DNA of 14,826 nucleotides from Propionibacteriaceae bacterium (GCA_030528545.1 JAUMYR010000003.1:65218-80043), one strand, 5' to 3'. Positions 8,085 to 14,826 are shown, counted from the first letter of the stretch. Notes: generated by a model not told the origin, from the letters alone. Made by a program: numbers and translations.

Positions 8085-9218
8085 ATGGCTCCAACTCTTC
8101 CAAGCACCATGAAAGCTGCCGTCCTGTCTCGGCCAGGTGGTGGGTTGTCAGTTGAACTCATCCCCGTGCCGCGCCCCAAGACCGGAGAGGTCCTGATCCG
8201 CACCACGGCCTGCGGCCTGTGCCACTCGGACCTCCACGTCATCAACGGCGCCATCGCATTCCCGACCCCGGCCGTGCTCGGGCACGAGGTATCGGGGGAG
8301 ATCGTCGAGATCGGCCCGGGTAACGAGTCTTACACCTTCAAAGTGGGCGATCGGGTCGCGGGCGCCTTCCTCATGCCCTGTGGATCTTGCCCCGACTGTG
8401 CCGCTGGGCGCGACGACCTGTGTGGCCCCTTCTTCTCGCTGAACCGGCTGAAAGGGCAGTTGTTCGACGGCACCAGCAGGCTCACCTCTCTCGACGGTGA
8501 GGTGATCGCCCAGTATTCCATGGCCGGGCTGGCCGAATACTGTGTCATCCCCTCGACAGCGGTCGCGGTACTGCCCCCGGCGATAGACCCGGTCGCCGGA
8601 TCGATCCTCGGCTGTGCCGCCATGACCGCCTACGGCGCGGTCCGGCGGGCAGCCGACCTGCGCCACGGGGAGTCCGTCGCGGTCATCGGCGTCGGCGGCG
8701 TTGGCCAGAACATCATCCAGATCGCCAGGGAGTTCGGCGCCGATCCGCTCATCGCCGTTGACATCCAGGACGAGAAGCTGGAGACCGCCCTCGCGCTGGG
8801 GGCTTCCCACGCGGTCAACTCGGCGAAACAAGACGCCCAGGCGGTGATCGCCGACATCACCGGTGGCCGCATGGTCAATGTCGCCATCGAGGCGCTCGGA
8901 CTGCCTCGCACCTTCACCCAGGCGCTCACCTTCGTGGGCGACGGTGGCCGCATGGTGCAGGTCGGCCTAGCGGCGGGCGCCCAGAGCGCCGAGGTCCCGA
9001 TCAACCAGACGGTTCGCAGGTCGATTCGCATCATCGGCTCCTACGGCGCGCATACCCGCAGCGATCTGCCTCAGGTGATCGCGATGGCGGCCAAGGGAGT
9101 GATCCGCTATTCCGATGTGGTGACGCTGCGCGTCCCATTGGAGCAGGCGGGACAAGCCTATGAGGCGCTGGAACGCGGCGAGGTGGGCGGCCGGGCCGTC
9201 GTCGACTTTTCGCTGTGA
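8085..9218 (+). CDS. Zinc-dependent alcohol dehydrogenase (MDR family)
   Basis: A 377-residue medium-chain dehydrogenase that oxidises an alcohol or reduces an aldehyde with NAD(P). Catalytic zinc ligands are C46 (in GLCHSD), H67 (LGHE) and C177 (ILGCAAMTAYGA), nearly the same numbering as horse liver ADH. The structural zinc site is complete: C99, C102, C105, C113. The Rossmann motif is GVGGVG (202-207), and D226 at the end of the second strand favours NAD over NADP. Nothing is truncated. The substrate cannot be told from sequence; simple 'alcohol dehydrogenase' is the safe name. Start: ATG 8085 is placed 6 nt after a -10 box; an internal ATG (MKAAVLSRPG, 8109) matches the usual family start and is an alternative. 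A small hairpin (GCCTG/CAGGC, 9219-9232) follows the stop. It does not appear to share an operon with its neighbours. Confidence 0.93.
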   Translation: MAPTLPSTMKAAVLSRPGGGLSVELIPVPRPKTGEVLIRTTACGLCHSDLHVINGAIAFPTPAVLGHEVSGEIVEIGPGNESYTFKVGDRVAGAFLMPCGSCPDCAAGRDDLCGPFFSLNRLKGQLFDGTSRLTSLDGEVIAQYSMAGLAEYCVIPSTAVAVLPPAIDPVAGSILGCAAMTAYGAVRRAADLRHGESVAVIGVGGVGQNIIQIAREFGADPLIAVDIQDEKLETALALGASHAVNSAKQDAQAVIADITGGRMVNVAIEALGLPRTFTQALTFVGDGGRMVQVGLAAGAQSAEVPINQTVRRSIRIIGSYGAHTRSDLPQVIAMAAKGVIRYSDVVTLRVPLEQAGQAYEALERGEVGGRAVVDFSL

Positions 9219-9245
9219 GCCTGTGGCCAGGCCGGTGGCGTCTGG

Positions 9246-9251
9246 TATGAA
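9246..9251 (+). promoter_or_regulatory. Possible -10 box of sortase-pyrE unit
   Basis: TATGAA ends 7 nt before the ATG at 9259. It is weaker than the other leaderless candidates because it lacks the final T. No ribosome binding site is seen before this ATG. Confidence 0.35.
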
Positions 9252-9258
9252 TTGAGCC

Positions 9259-9903
9259 ATGCCGACGCCCCGACCCACCCGCCGCCTTGTGGCCCGGGCG
9301 CTGGTCTGTGGGCTGGCCGTCCTCGCCGCCTGGCTGGGATATCACTACGGGCTGAGCAATGTGATAGCAACCTACCGGGCCGACCGCACGGTCGATGCGC
9401 TGCGCCGGGATTGGGCCGAACGGGGGGTCTCGGCCGATGCCGGGGCCCCGCGTCTGATCGAGGACGGCGAGGCCTTCGCGGTCGTCCGCATCCCCGCGAT
9501 CAGTGCCTCCTATGCCTGGCCTGTCGCCGCTGGTATGGGGGCACTGGACCGCGGGTTCGCCTGGTATCCGGGGACGGCCCAGCCGGGGCAGACCGGAAAC
9601 TTCGCGGTGGCCTGCCACCGGATCACTCACGGTGCCCCCTGCGGCCGTCTCGCAACGCTCAAGACCGGGGACAAGGTCGTCGTCGAGACCCGGGATGTGG
9701 ATTACACCTATTCCATCGTGGTCGCTGCCTCGGAGCTGACAGTGCCCGCCGACGCGGGATGGGTGCTCGACCCGGTCCCGGGCAGAAGCGAGAGCGTCGC
9801 CTGGGAGCCGGTCCTCACCATCACGACAGCCCAGGACCTGGTATTGTCGCCCGACCGCTCGGTCGCATTCGGCGTCTTGACCTCTAAGGAAGTGAAGCAA
9901 TGA
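9259..9903 (+). CDS. Class E-type sortase-fold protein lacking the catalytic cysteine
   Basis: A 214-residue membrane-anchored protein: basic N-terminus, one hydrophobic segment (~10-30), then a sortase beta-barrel outside the membrane. Family signatures are clear: VVRIPAI (75-81), GFAWYPGTAQPGQTGNFAVACHR split around 99-121, HGAPCGRLATLKTGD (124-138), YTYSIV (149-154). Sortases cleave a sorting signal and attach proteins to the wall using His, Cys and Arg. H120 and R200 are present. At the end of the TLxTC-like strand (LTITTAQD) residue 191 is Ala (GCC), where the Cys nucleophile belongs. C119, directly before the His, replaces the usual Gly; C128 is another. As read, it cannot work by the normal mechanism, so it is probably a non-catalytic or altered relative. 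The stop overlaps the pyrE start (ATGA). No LPxTG-type substrate is nearby. Confidence 0.88.
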   Translation: MPTPRPTRRLVARALVCGLAVLAAWLGYHYGLSNVIATYRADRTVDALRRDWAERGVSADAGAPRLIEDGEAFAVVRIPAISASYAWPVAAGMGALDRGFAWYPGTAQPGQTGNFAVACHRITHGAPCGRLATLKTGDKVVVETRDVDYTYSIVVAASELTVPADAGWVLDPVPGRSESVAWEPVLTITTAQDLVLSPDRSVAFGVLTSKEVKQ

Positions 9904-10442
9904 CAGATGACCGCTCGGCCCTCATCGAGCAGATCCGCGCCCTCGCCATCGTGCACGGACGGGTGCGCCTAGCCTCGGGGAAAGAAGCCGATTACTACGT
10001 TGATATGCGCCGCGTCACCCTCGATGGGGTGGCCTCTCCGCTGGTCGGGCGAGTCATGCGGGACCTGGTCGCGGACTGGGACTTCGACGCGGTCGGCGGA
10101 CTGACCCTCGGCGCGGACCCCGTGGCGACCGCGATGTTGCATGCCGCCGCTGCCGCCGGACAGCGATTGGACGCCTTCGTGGTTCGCAAGGAATCCAAGT
10201 CCCATGGTTTGCAGCGCCGCATCGAGGGGACTGACGTGGCCGGACGCCGGGTCTTAGTGGTGGAGGACACCTCGACGACTGGGGGATCGGCGCTGACCGC
10301 GGTCGAGGCGCTCCGGGAAGCTGGAGCCCAGGTGGTGGGGGTAGCGGTGATCGTGGACCGTGCGACCGGAGCCCAGGAGGCGGTCGAGGCCGCCGAGCTG
10401 CCTTATAGGTACGCGGTGGGGCTCGCCGATCTTGGGCTCTGA
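9900..10442 (+). CDS. pyrE: Orotate phosphoribosyltransferase
   Basis: A 180-residue enzyme of de novo pyrimidine synthesis that joins orotate and PRPP to form orotidine 5'-phosphate. The type I PRTase PRPP-binding motif is VLVVEDTSTTGGSAL (118-132), and the catalytic flexible loop RKESKSHG (96-103) with its lysines is intact. A hood segment, SGKEADYYVDMRR (26-38), matches the orotate-binding region. The length is normal for actinobacterial OPRT. The ATG overlaps the stop of the sortase-fold gene and follows AAGGA by 9 nt, so the two are co-transcribed and probably translationally coupled. Other pyr genes are absent from the window, as in other actinobacteria where this gene sits apart near clpB. 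Regulation by a PyrR-type attenuator is not evident. Confidence 0.95.
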   Translation: MTDDRSALIEQIRALAIVHGRVRLASGKEADYYVDMRRVTLDGVASPLVGRVMRDLVADWDFDAVGGLTLGADPVATAMLHAAAAAGQRLDAFVVRKESKSHGLQRRIEGTDVAGRRVLVVEDTSTTGGSALTAVEALREAGAQVVGVAVIVDRATGAQEAVEAAELPYRYAVGLADLGL

Positions 10443-10472
10443 GTGACCAGCTGACTACTGGAAGGGTAGTCT
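10443..10472 (+). promoter_or_regulatory. Promoter candidate for lemA with overlapping inverted repeat
   Basis: GTGACC (10443-10448), 18 bp, TAGTCT (10467-10472), giving a ~25-nt leader with a good AAGGAG. An inverted repeat GACTAC (10453-10458) - N7 - GTAGTC (10466-10471) covers the spacer and -10. It could be an operator or a short hairpin after pyrE, whose stop ends one base before the -35. Confidence 0.5.
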
Positions 10473-10503
10473 TGGTTCTCGGACTGACTGATAAGGAGAA
10501 CTC

Positions 10504-11331
10504 ATGAGTGGTGTGCTGCTCGTCGTTTTGGTGCCGCTGATCCTGATCGTGGTGCTCGGCGTGGTTGGCATCGGCATGTACAACGGCTTGGTCCGTGGAC
10601 GTAACCTGATTCAGGAGTCCTGGCGCCAGGTCGATGTCGAACTGAACCGCCGCTACGAACTGATCCCTAACCTGGTGGAGACCGTGCGCGGCTATGCCGC
10701 CCACGAGCGCAACACCCTGGAAGAGGTCACCCGGCTGCGCAACCAGGCGGCCTCCCTCGCCGGACAGATGCACGGTGAGGCCTCCGAACAGCGCGCCGCC
10801 ATTGAGCAGCAACTCTCGGGGGCCGTGCGCAACCTCATCGTTGCGGTCGAGGCCTATCCCGACCTGAAATCGAATACGAACTTCCTGGAGTTGCAGCGTG
10901 AGCTGACCGAGACCGAGGATCGCATCGCCGCCGCCCGCCGGTTCTATAACGCTAATGTGCGCGAGTACAACACCAAGATCGAATCGGTGCCGACCAACAT
11001 CATCGCTGGCTTGGCGAAGTTCGAGAAAGCCACCTACTTCGAGGTCAATGACGCCGCGGTGCGCCAGGCCCCGTCGGTGAACTTTGGGGAGATCAGCCAG
11101 CGCCCTGCCACGGCACCGTCGGCTCAGGGCCAGTTGCCCGACCCGAACGCTTACCGTGCCCAGGCCCCGGTGCAGGCGCCGGGCTACGGCCAGCAGCCTC
11201 AGTATCAGCAGCCCCAGCCGCAATATCAGCAACCCCAGGCCCCCAGCGGCTACCAGCCGCCGCAGGCCGCCCCCGGCGGTTACCAGCCGCCGAACCCTGA
11301 CGGGTGGCCCCAAGCTGGTCCCCAGCAGTGA
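10504..11331 (+). CDS. lemA: LemA family protein with Pro/Gln/Tyr-rich tail
   Basis: A 275-residue protein. An N-terminal membrane helix (residues ~4-25) is followed by the all-helical LemA domain (~28-190) with hallmark segments: YNGLVRGRNLI, SWRQVDVELNRRYELIPNLV, YPDLKSN, FLELQRELTETEDRIAAARRFYN (split), YNTKIESVPTNIIA. In the family the domain is on the outside, N-terminus out; the biochemical role is not established. The C-terminal ~80 residues are low-complexity, with repeated YQQPQ and GYQPP units, longer than in typical ~185-residue LemA proteins. ATG start with strong AAGGAG 7 nt upstream. LemA genes are often followed by a TPM/YgcG-domain gene; here a terminator follows at once, so it stands alone. 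Family certain. Confidence 0.94.
   Translation: MSGVLLVVLVPLILIVVLGVVGIGMYNGLVRGRNLIQESWRQVDVELNRRYELIPNLVETVRGYAAHERNTLEEVTRLRNQAASLAGQMHGEASEQRAAIEQQLSGAVRNLIVAVEAYPDLKSNTNFLELQRELTETEDRIAAARRFYNANVREYNTKIESVPTNIIAGLAKFEKATYFEVNDAAVRQAPSVNFGEISQRPATAPSAQGQLPDPNAYRAQAPVQAPGYGQQPQYQQPQPQYQQPQAPSGYQPPQAAPGGYQPPNPDGWPQAGPQQ
11197..11301 (+). repeat. Low-complexity Q/P/Y repeat tract in lemA
   Basis: Degenerate DNA repeats encoding YQQPQ-type units (two close copies, cagtatcagcagccccag and caatatcagcaaccccag) and then GYQPP-type units (three copies). Such tracts can vary in copy number between strains. Confidence 0.7.
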
Positions 11332-11335
11332 CCTC

Positions 11336-11369
11336 CAGCGCCGATTCGGTAACCTCCGGATCGGCGCTG
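11336..11369 (+). terminator. Hairpin terminator of lemA
   Basis: CAGCGCCGAT (11336-11345) pairs with ATCGGCGCTG (11360-11369); the stem extends by CGG/CCG across one G-U, leaving a 6-nt loop. It starts 4 nt after the lemA stop and is followed by TTGCATCC. It separates lemA from the ABC transporter. Confidence 0.8.
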
Positions 11370-11459
11370 TTGCATCCTCCCAAGTAACGCGGCACAGGCC
11401 CGGCATGCCATGAGAGGCTGAAGGGCCAACCCAAGGGCTTGCGCGACGGCTCGCTTGGT

Positions 11460-11465
11460 TATGGT
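11460..11465 (+). promoter_or_regulatory. -10 box of leaderless promoter for ABC transporter gene
   Basis: TATGGT ends 6 nt before the GTG at 11472. A TTGCGC at 11439-11444 could be a -35 with short (15-bp) spacing. Confidence 0.5.
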
Positions 11466-11471
11466 GGCCGG

Positions 11472-13298
11472 GTGCGTTCCATAGTGCAGATTCTCAGTTC
11501 TGCCCGCCAGCTCACCCCGCTCTACATCGCGGTGGTGGTGGGGGCCGTCCTCACCTCAGCGACGACGCTGGCGGGGCCGTTTATCATCAGTGCCGCCACG
11601 GATGAGGTGATCGCGGTCACGACCGGTAGCGGCGGGACGCTGGCGCGGGTCATGTGGCTCGCGGTCGCATTGCTGGCGGTCGAGGTGTCCAACACCGTCA
11701 TCAGCAACCTGGCGGGATATTACGGCGATGTCGTCAGCGCTCGCCTGCGGGCGGTGCTGTCCAACCGCTATTTCGCGAAGCTGCTGCGGTTGCCGCAGCG
11801 CTACTACGACGACCAGCTGACCGGCACCATCATCGGCCGTCTCAACCGCTCGATCGCCGTGGTCACCGATTTCCTCAATATGTTCGCCAATAGCTTCTTT
11901 CCGCTGTTGCTGACCCTGGTCGCGGTCCTGGCGATCACTGGATGGTATTCCCCCTGGCTGAGTCTGCTGCTGGTCGTCATCTATCCCACCTTCGTCTGGC
12001 TGACCGCCCTCACCTCGAAACGCTGGCAGGAGTGGGAACAGGACAAGAACCAGGAACTGGACGCGGCGGCCGGGCGTTTCTCCGAGGCGATCGCGCAGAT
12101 CCGGGTGGTGAAGAGTTTCGTCGCCGAGCGCCGCGAACTCGCTGGTTTCTCCGAGCGATATAGGTCCACGATCGCCATCACGAAGGCCCAGTCCCGGTTC
12201 TGGCATCGCATGGATATCTTCCGCCGGGCCGCCCTTGATCTGGTGTTCTTCGCGATCTTCGCGATCATCTTCGTTTCGGCGGCCACCAGCGCTTTCAGCA
12301 TCGGTGTCATGGTGCTGCTCATCCAGCTGGTGAACATGGCCCGGGCGCCGGTCACCTCCATGAGCTACTTCGTTGATACCACCCAGCGCGCCATCGCGGG
12401 CAGCAAGGACTATTTCGCGGTGATGGCCGAGCTGGACGAGCCGGACGCCGTGCTCTCGGAAACCGAGACCGGCGAGGAACCCAGCTCCGAACGGCCTTTG
12501 GCGATGCCGCTGGTGCCCGTGGAGGGGGAGCCGCTGATCGAGTTCGATCGGGTTACTTTCGGCTATGGGGACGCCGATGTGGTGACCGGGGTGTGTCTAG
12601 CCGTCAAGCCCGGAGAAAAGGTGGCCTTCGTGGGCGAATCGGGAGGCGGGAAGACCACGCTGGTGAATCTGTTGCTGAGGCTCTACCCGCTGGGATCGGG
12701 CGCGATCCGGCTCGGCGGACACGACATCGCCGAGATGTCCCTAGCCAGCCTGCGCCGCCAGATCGGCGTGGTATTTCAAGACCCCTCCCTGTTCTCGGGC
12801 ACGGTGGGCGAGAACATCGCCTATGGGCGCCCGGAGGCCACCCAGGAGGAGGTGATGGAGGCGGCCAGGCGGGCGAACGCCCATTCCTTCATCTCCTCCC
12901 TGCCGGGCGGCTACGACGCCGAGATCGGCGAACGGGGGATCAAGTTGTCCGGCGGGCAGAAGCAGCGGATCGCGGTGGCCCGGGCGATGCTGGCGGACGC
13001 GCCGATCCTGGTGCTCGACGAAGCCACCTCGGCCCTGGATTCGAAATCGGAGCGGGCCGTGCAGGCGGGATTGGAGGAACTCATGGCGAACCGGACCACG
13101 CTCATCATTGCCCACCGGCTCTCCACGATCTCCAGCGTGGATCGCATCGTGACCCTGCGCGATGGGCGCGTCGACGAGATCGGCACCCCGGAGGAGCTGG
13201 CCCGTTCCGGAGGTGTCTATGCCGAACTGCTTGCCTTGCAAGCCGCCGATTCCAAGGCCGCGAGGGCGAAACTCAGGGCCTGGGACATCCTCAGGTGA
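11472..13298 (+). CDS. ABC transporter half-molecule, permease fused to ATPase (MsbA/MDR-like)
   Basis: About 608 residues: an N-terminal type IV (exporter) transmembrane domain with six helices (~10-320) followed by one nucleotide-binding domain. Numbered from the GTG: Walker A GESGGGKTT (388-396), Q-loop FQDPSLF (Q436), signature LSGGQ (492-496), Walker B ILVLDEATS (512-520) and H-loop AHRLST (H548), all intact. Coupling features include YYDDQLTGTIIGRL in the transmembrane domain. It must dimerise to act; no second half-transporter is adjacent, so a homodimer is likely. The exported substrate (lipid, peptide or drug) cannot be told. The GTG at 11472 is supported by the -10 box; a TTG 33 bp upstream is possible but unneeded. 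The gene ends 3 bp from the stop of the convergent dedA-like gene, with no hairpin between them. Confidence 0.93.
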   Translation: MRSIVQILSSARQLTPLYIAVVVGAVLTSATTLAGPFIISAATDEVIAVTTGSGGTLARVMWLAVALLAVEVSNTVISNLAGYYGDVVSARLRAVLSNRYFAKLLRLPQRYYDDQLTGTIIGRLNRSIAVVTDFLNMFANSFFPLLLTLVAVLAITGWYSPWLSLLLVVIYPTFVWLTALTSKRWQEWEQDKNQELDAAAGRFSEAIAQIRVVKSFVAERRELAGFSERYRSTIAITKAQSRFWHRMDIFRRAALDLVFFAIFAIIFVSAATSAFSIGVMVLLIQLVNMARAPVTSMSYFVDTTQRAIAGSKDYFAVMAELDEPDAVLSETETGEEPSSERPLAMPLVPVEGEPLIEFDRVTFGYGDADVVTGVCLAVKPGEKVAFVGESGGGKTTLVNLLLRLYPLGSGAIRLGGHDIAEMSLASLRRQIGVVFQDPSLFSGTVGENIAYGRPEATQEEVMEAARRANAHSFISSLPGGYDAEIGERGIKLSGGQKQRIAVARAMLADAPILVLDEATSALDSKSERAVQAGLEELMANRTTLIIAHRLSTISSVDRIVTLRDGRVDEIGTPEELARSGGVYAELLALQAADSKAARAKLRAWDILR

Positions 13299-13301
13299 TA
13301 C

Positions 13302-14000
13302 TCACTCGGCGGCCACGGCCTCGGCGCGCTTGCGGCGCTTAGCCAGCACCATCTCGACGATGATCGGGATGATCGAGACGAAGACGATCAGCAGGATCGC
13401 GACTTCGATGTTGTCGTGGACGAACGGGATCTGGCCAAGGAAGTACCCCAGCACCGTGACGCCGGTCGCCCACAGCACACCGCCGATCGCGGTGAAGATG
13501 ATGAAATTGCGGAAGCTCATCTTGGCCACCCCCGCCACTAGGGTGACGAAGGTGCGCACCATGGGAACGAAACGGGCGATGATGAGGGCGCGGGAACCGT
13601 ATTTCTCGAAGAAGTCATGGGTCATGTCGACATATTTCTGGTCGAAGACCTTGCCCCAGAAGCCCTGGCGTGGTTTGAATAGGGGCGGCCCGATTAGGCG
13701 TCCCAGGTAGTAGCCAACGATGTTGCCGAGGACTGCCGCGACGGTCAGGATCACGCAGGTCCAGACCAGTGTCACCACCGGAGAGGAGGCCAGGGTGACC
13801 GTTCCCAGGGCAACGAACATGCCGATCGTGAAGAGCAGCGAATCGCCGGGTAGCAGCGAGAACAGGCCGCACTCGGCGAAGACGATGAGGGCGCATCCCC
13901 ACAATGCCCAGTTTCCCATGGCGTGGATGAGATACTCGGGATCCATCCATTGGGGCAACAGCATGGGCACGAGCAACGGCAGCATCAAGACAGACTTCAC
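13302..14000 (-). CDS. DedA family (VTT/SNARE-associated) membrane protein
   Basis: A 232-residue inner-membrane protein of the DedA superfamily. Members take part in lipid-carrier (undecaprenyl phosphate or phospholipid) flipping and membrane homeostasis; the exact substrate here is unknown. Motifs visible: FAECGLFSLLPGDSLLF (41-57) in the first re-entrant segment, GNIVGYYLGRLIG (92-104), FFEKYGSRALIIARFVPMVRTF (split, 130-151) with the conserved R143 and R149, then AGVAKMSFRNF and GGVLWATG. About five hydrophobic segments; basic C-terminal tail (KRRKR). The GTG start is supported by TAGGCT ending 6 nt upstream, a leaderless arrangement. It is divergent from the SpoU methyltransferase gene, with ~56 bp between them, and convergent with the ABC gene. 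Confidence 0.94.
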   Translation of the reverse strand: MKSVLMLPLLVPMLLPQWMDPEYLIHAMGNWALWGCALIVFAECGLFSLLPGDSLLFTIGMFVALGTVTLASSPVVTLVWTCVILTVAAVLGNIVGYYLGRLIGPPLFKPRQGFWGKVFDQKYVDMTHDFFEKYGSRALIIARFVPMVRTFVTLVAGVAKMSFRNFIIFTAIGGVLWATGVTVLGYFLGQIPFVHDNIEVAILLIVFVSIIPIIVEMVLAKRRKRAEAVAAE

Positions 14001-14006
14001 GCCCCA

Positions 14007-14012
14007 AGCCTA
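14007..14012 (-). promoter_or_regulatory. -10 box of leaderless promoter for dedA-like gene
   Basis: On the minus strand TAGGCT, then 6 nt, then the GTG at 14000. No clear -35. Confidence 0.5.
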
Positions 14013-14056
14013 ACCTGCGACCGCCAAATGCCCTATGAGAACTCTGAGAGGACGCC

Positions 14057-14689
14057 GTGACCTGCGACGATGCCGATGACCCGACCGCGCCGAGGGTCGG
14101 GGTTGGCCCGCACCCGCTGCCGTGGCCGACCGACGAGCGGCTCGACCCGGAGCTGCTGGCCTCGGGGGACCGGCGCAACGTCGTGGACGCCTACCGTTAC
14201 TGGAGCATCGAGGCGATCCGGGCCGACCTGGCGTCCAGGCGCGCGGGGCTGCACATCGCGATCCAGAACTGGGAACACGATTTCAACATCGGCTCGATCG
14301 TGCGCACCGCCAACGCCTTCAACGTGGCGGCCGTGCACATCCTCGGGCGGCGGCGCTGGAACCGGCGCGGAGCGATGGTGACCGACCGCTACCTGGAGGT
14401 GATCCACCACGAGCGGGTCGCCGATTTCATCGCCCACCTCCGCGGGCTGGGCGTCGTCCCGATCGGGGTCGATAACCTCCCGGGTTCGGTCCCGCTGGAA
14501 TCCAGCGATTTGCCCGCGTCCTGCTGTCTGATTTTCGGGTCGGAGGGGCCGGGGCTGACCGATGAGGTCGTCGCCAGCTGCGAGCGCCTAGTCGCGATCA
14601 CCCAGTATGGCTCGACCCGGTCGATCAACGCGGGTGCCGCCGCCGCGATCGCGATGTACCACTGGAGCCTGCAACACCGGCAACGCTGA
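14057..14689 (+). CDS. SpoU/TrmH family RNA 2'-O-methyltransferase
   Basis: A 210-residue SPOUT enzyme that transfers methyl from SAM to a ribose 2'-OH in tRNA or rRNA. All three SpoU motifs are seen: motif 1 NIGSIVRTANAF (77-88, with the key Arg R83), motif 2 IFGSEGPGLTDEVV (159-172), and motif 3 around ITQYGSTRSINAGAAAAIAM (181-200), which forms the trefoil knot. The usual S-L-N-V of motif 3 is S-I-N-A here. A ~60-residue N-terminal extension precedes the catalytic domain. The target nucleotide cannot be told. GTG start with AGAGGA 4 nt upstream. Its proximity to pyrE and clpB recalls the SpoU-type gene Rv0380c in M. tuberculosis. The promoter is perhaps a weak TATGAG at 14034-14039. Confidence 0.92.
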   Translation: MTCDDADDPTAPRVGVGPHPLPWPTDERLDPELLASGDRRNVVDAYRYWSIEAIRADLASRRAGLHIAIQNWEHDFNIGSIVRTANAFNVAAVHILGRRRWNRRGAMVTDRYLEVIHHERVADFIAHLRGLGVVPIGVDNLPGSVPLESSDLPASCCLIFGSEGPGLTDEVVASCERLVAITQYGSTRSINAGAAAAIAMYHWSLQHRQR

Positions 14690-14691
14690 GG

Positions 14692-14734
14692 CCTCCCGCT
14701 GGCCGGCTTAGTGCCCGGGTGCTAGCGGGGGAGG
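14692..14734. terminator. Imperfect hairpin between convergent genes at right edge
   Basis: CCTCC-CGCT-GGC (14692-14703) pairs with GCT-AGCG-(gg)-GGAGG (14721-14734) with a 2-nt bulge and one G-U; a second CCGG-type stem is possible inside. It lies between the methyltransferase stop and includes the stop of the convergent gene. Confidence 0.5.
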
Positions 14735-14826
14735 ATGGTGGCGGGGTAGTGGTGGGAGCCCCATTGGTCGGTGGGGCCGAGGGTGATGTCGCTGATCTTG
14801 GTGAAGTCACTGAGGCGGTAGGCCGC
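14722..14826 (-). CDS. 3' end of an unidentified gene, truncated by window edge
   Basis: Only the last 34 codons are present, running from the window edge to a TAG at 14724-14722. The encoded end reads ...YRLSDFTKISDITLG, then PTDQWGSHHYPATILPR. This looks like real protein (GC-rich third positions, no stops, hairpin straddling the stop), but I cannot assign a family. It is convergent with the methyltransferase gene. Confidence 0.6.
   Translation of the reverse strand, partial: AAYRLSDFTKISDITLGPTDQWGSHHYPATILPR

Noticed and set aside
11439..11471. TTG at 11439 as start of the ABC transporter
   Set aside because: The GTG at 11472 has a correctly spaced -10 box and gives a normal family N-terminus; the extra 11 residues look non-coding.
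14090..14475. Alternative Arg-rich frames within the SpoU methyltransferase gene
   Set aside because: They are frame-shifted shadows of a gene with all three SpoU motifs intact.

Overview
The window is high-GC, densely coded DNA from an actinobacterium. A HAIR-type (HspR) operator sits in front of clpB, there is a class E-type sortase protein, and many genes appear to lack a leader. Gene content fits Actinomycetota, perhaps a Propionibacteriaceae member; that family-level guess is inference. I see no tRNA, rRNA, CRISPR array, insertion sequence or phage gene. No stretch longer than about 180 bases lacks a gene.

Layout. Bases 1-435 hold the 3' part of a NarL/LuxR-type response regulator that converges, across a shared hairpin, on a small GlsB/YeaQ membrane protein (474-746, minus). 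A polytopic membrane protein of unknown function (927-2177) runs into, and overlaps by 51 bp, the last gene of a three-gene minus-strand operon (3879-2127). That operon encodes small membrane-anchored extracytoplasmic proteins and is divergent from clpB. clpB (4036-6612) has heat-shock operator-like inverted repeats upstream and a strong hairpin downstream.

Next come a PadR regulator (minus) divergent from a spermidine-synthase-like protein (7174-7989), a zinc alcohol dehydrogenase (8085-9218), and a two-gene unit of a sortase-fold protein and orotate phosphoribosyltransferase pyrE (ATGA overlap). These are followed by lemA, an ABC half-transporter, a convergent DedA-family protein, a SpoU/TrmH RNA methyltransferase, and the 3' end of an unidentified minus-strand gene at the right edge. 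The order clpB - secreted protein - pyrE - SpoU methyltransferase matches what I recall of the M. tuberculosis Rv0384c-Rv0380c segment, so this looks like an old actinobacterial neighbourhood with lineage-specific genes inserted.

The most interesting points are these. (1) The sortase-fold protein next to pyrE has Ala where the catalytic Cys of the TLxTC motif should be, while the His and Arg are kept. (2) Seven or eight transcription units have a TANNNT -10 box ending exactly 6-7 nt before the GTG/ATG, which implies leaderless mRNAs and fixes several start codons. (3) Several unannotated operator-like palindromes lie in promoters: TAGATAG-N5-CTATCTA for padR and TTTGTGCGCACAAA for the dehydrogenase. 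(4) The unknown membrane protein and the three-gene secreted-protein operon overlap tail to tail. No complete, clearly new multi-gene system is demonstrable from the sequence alone.
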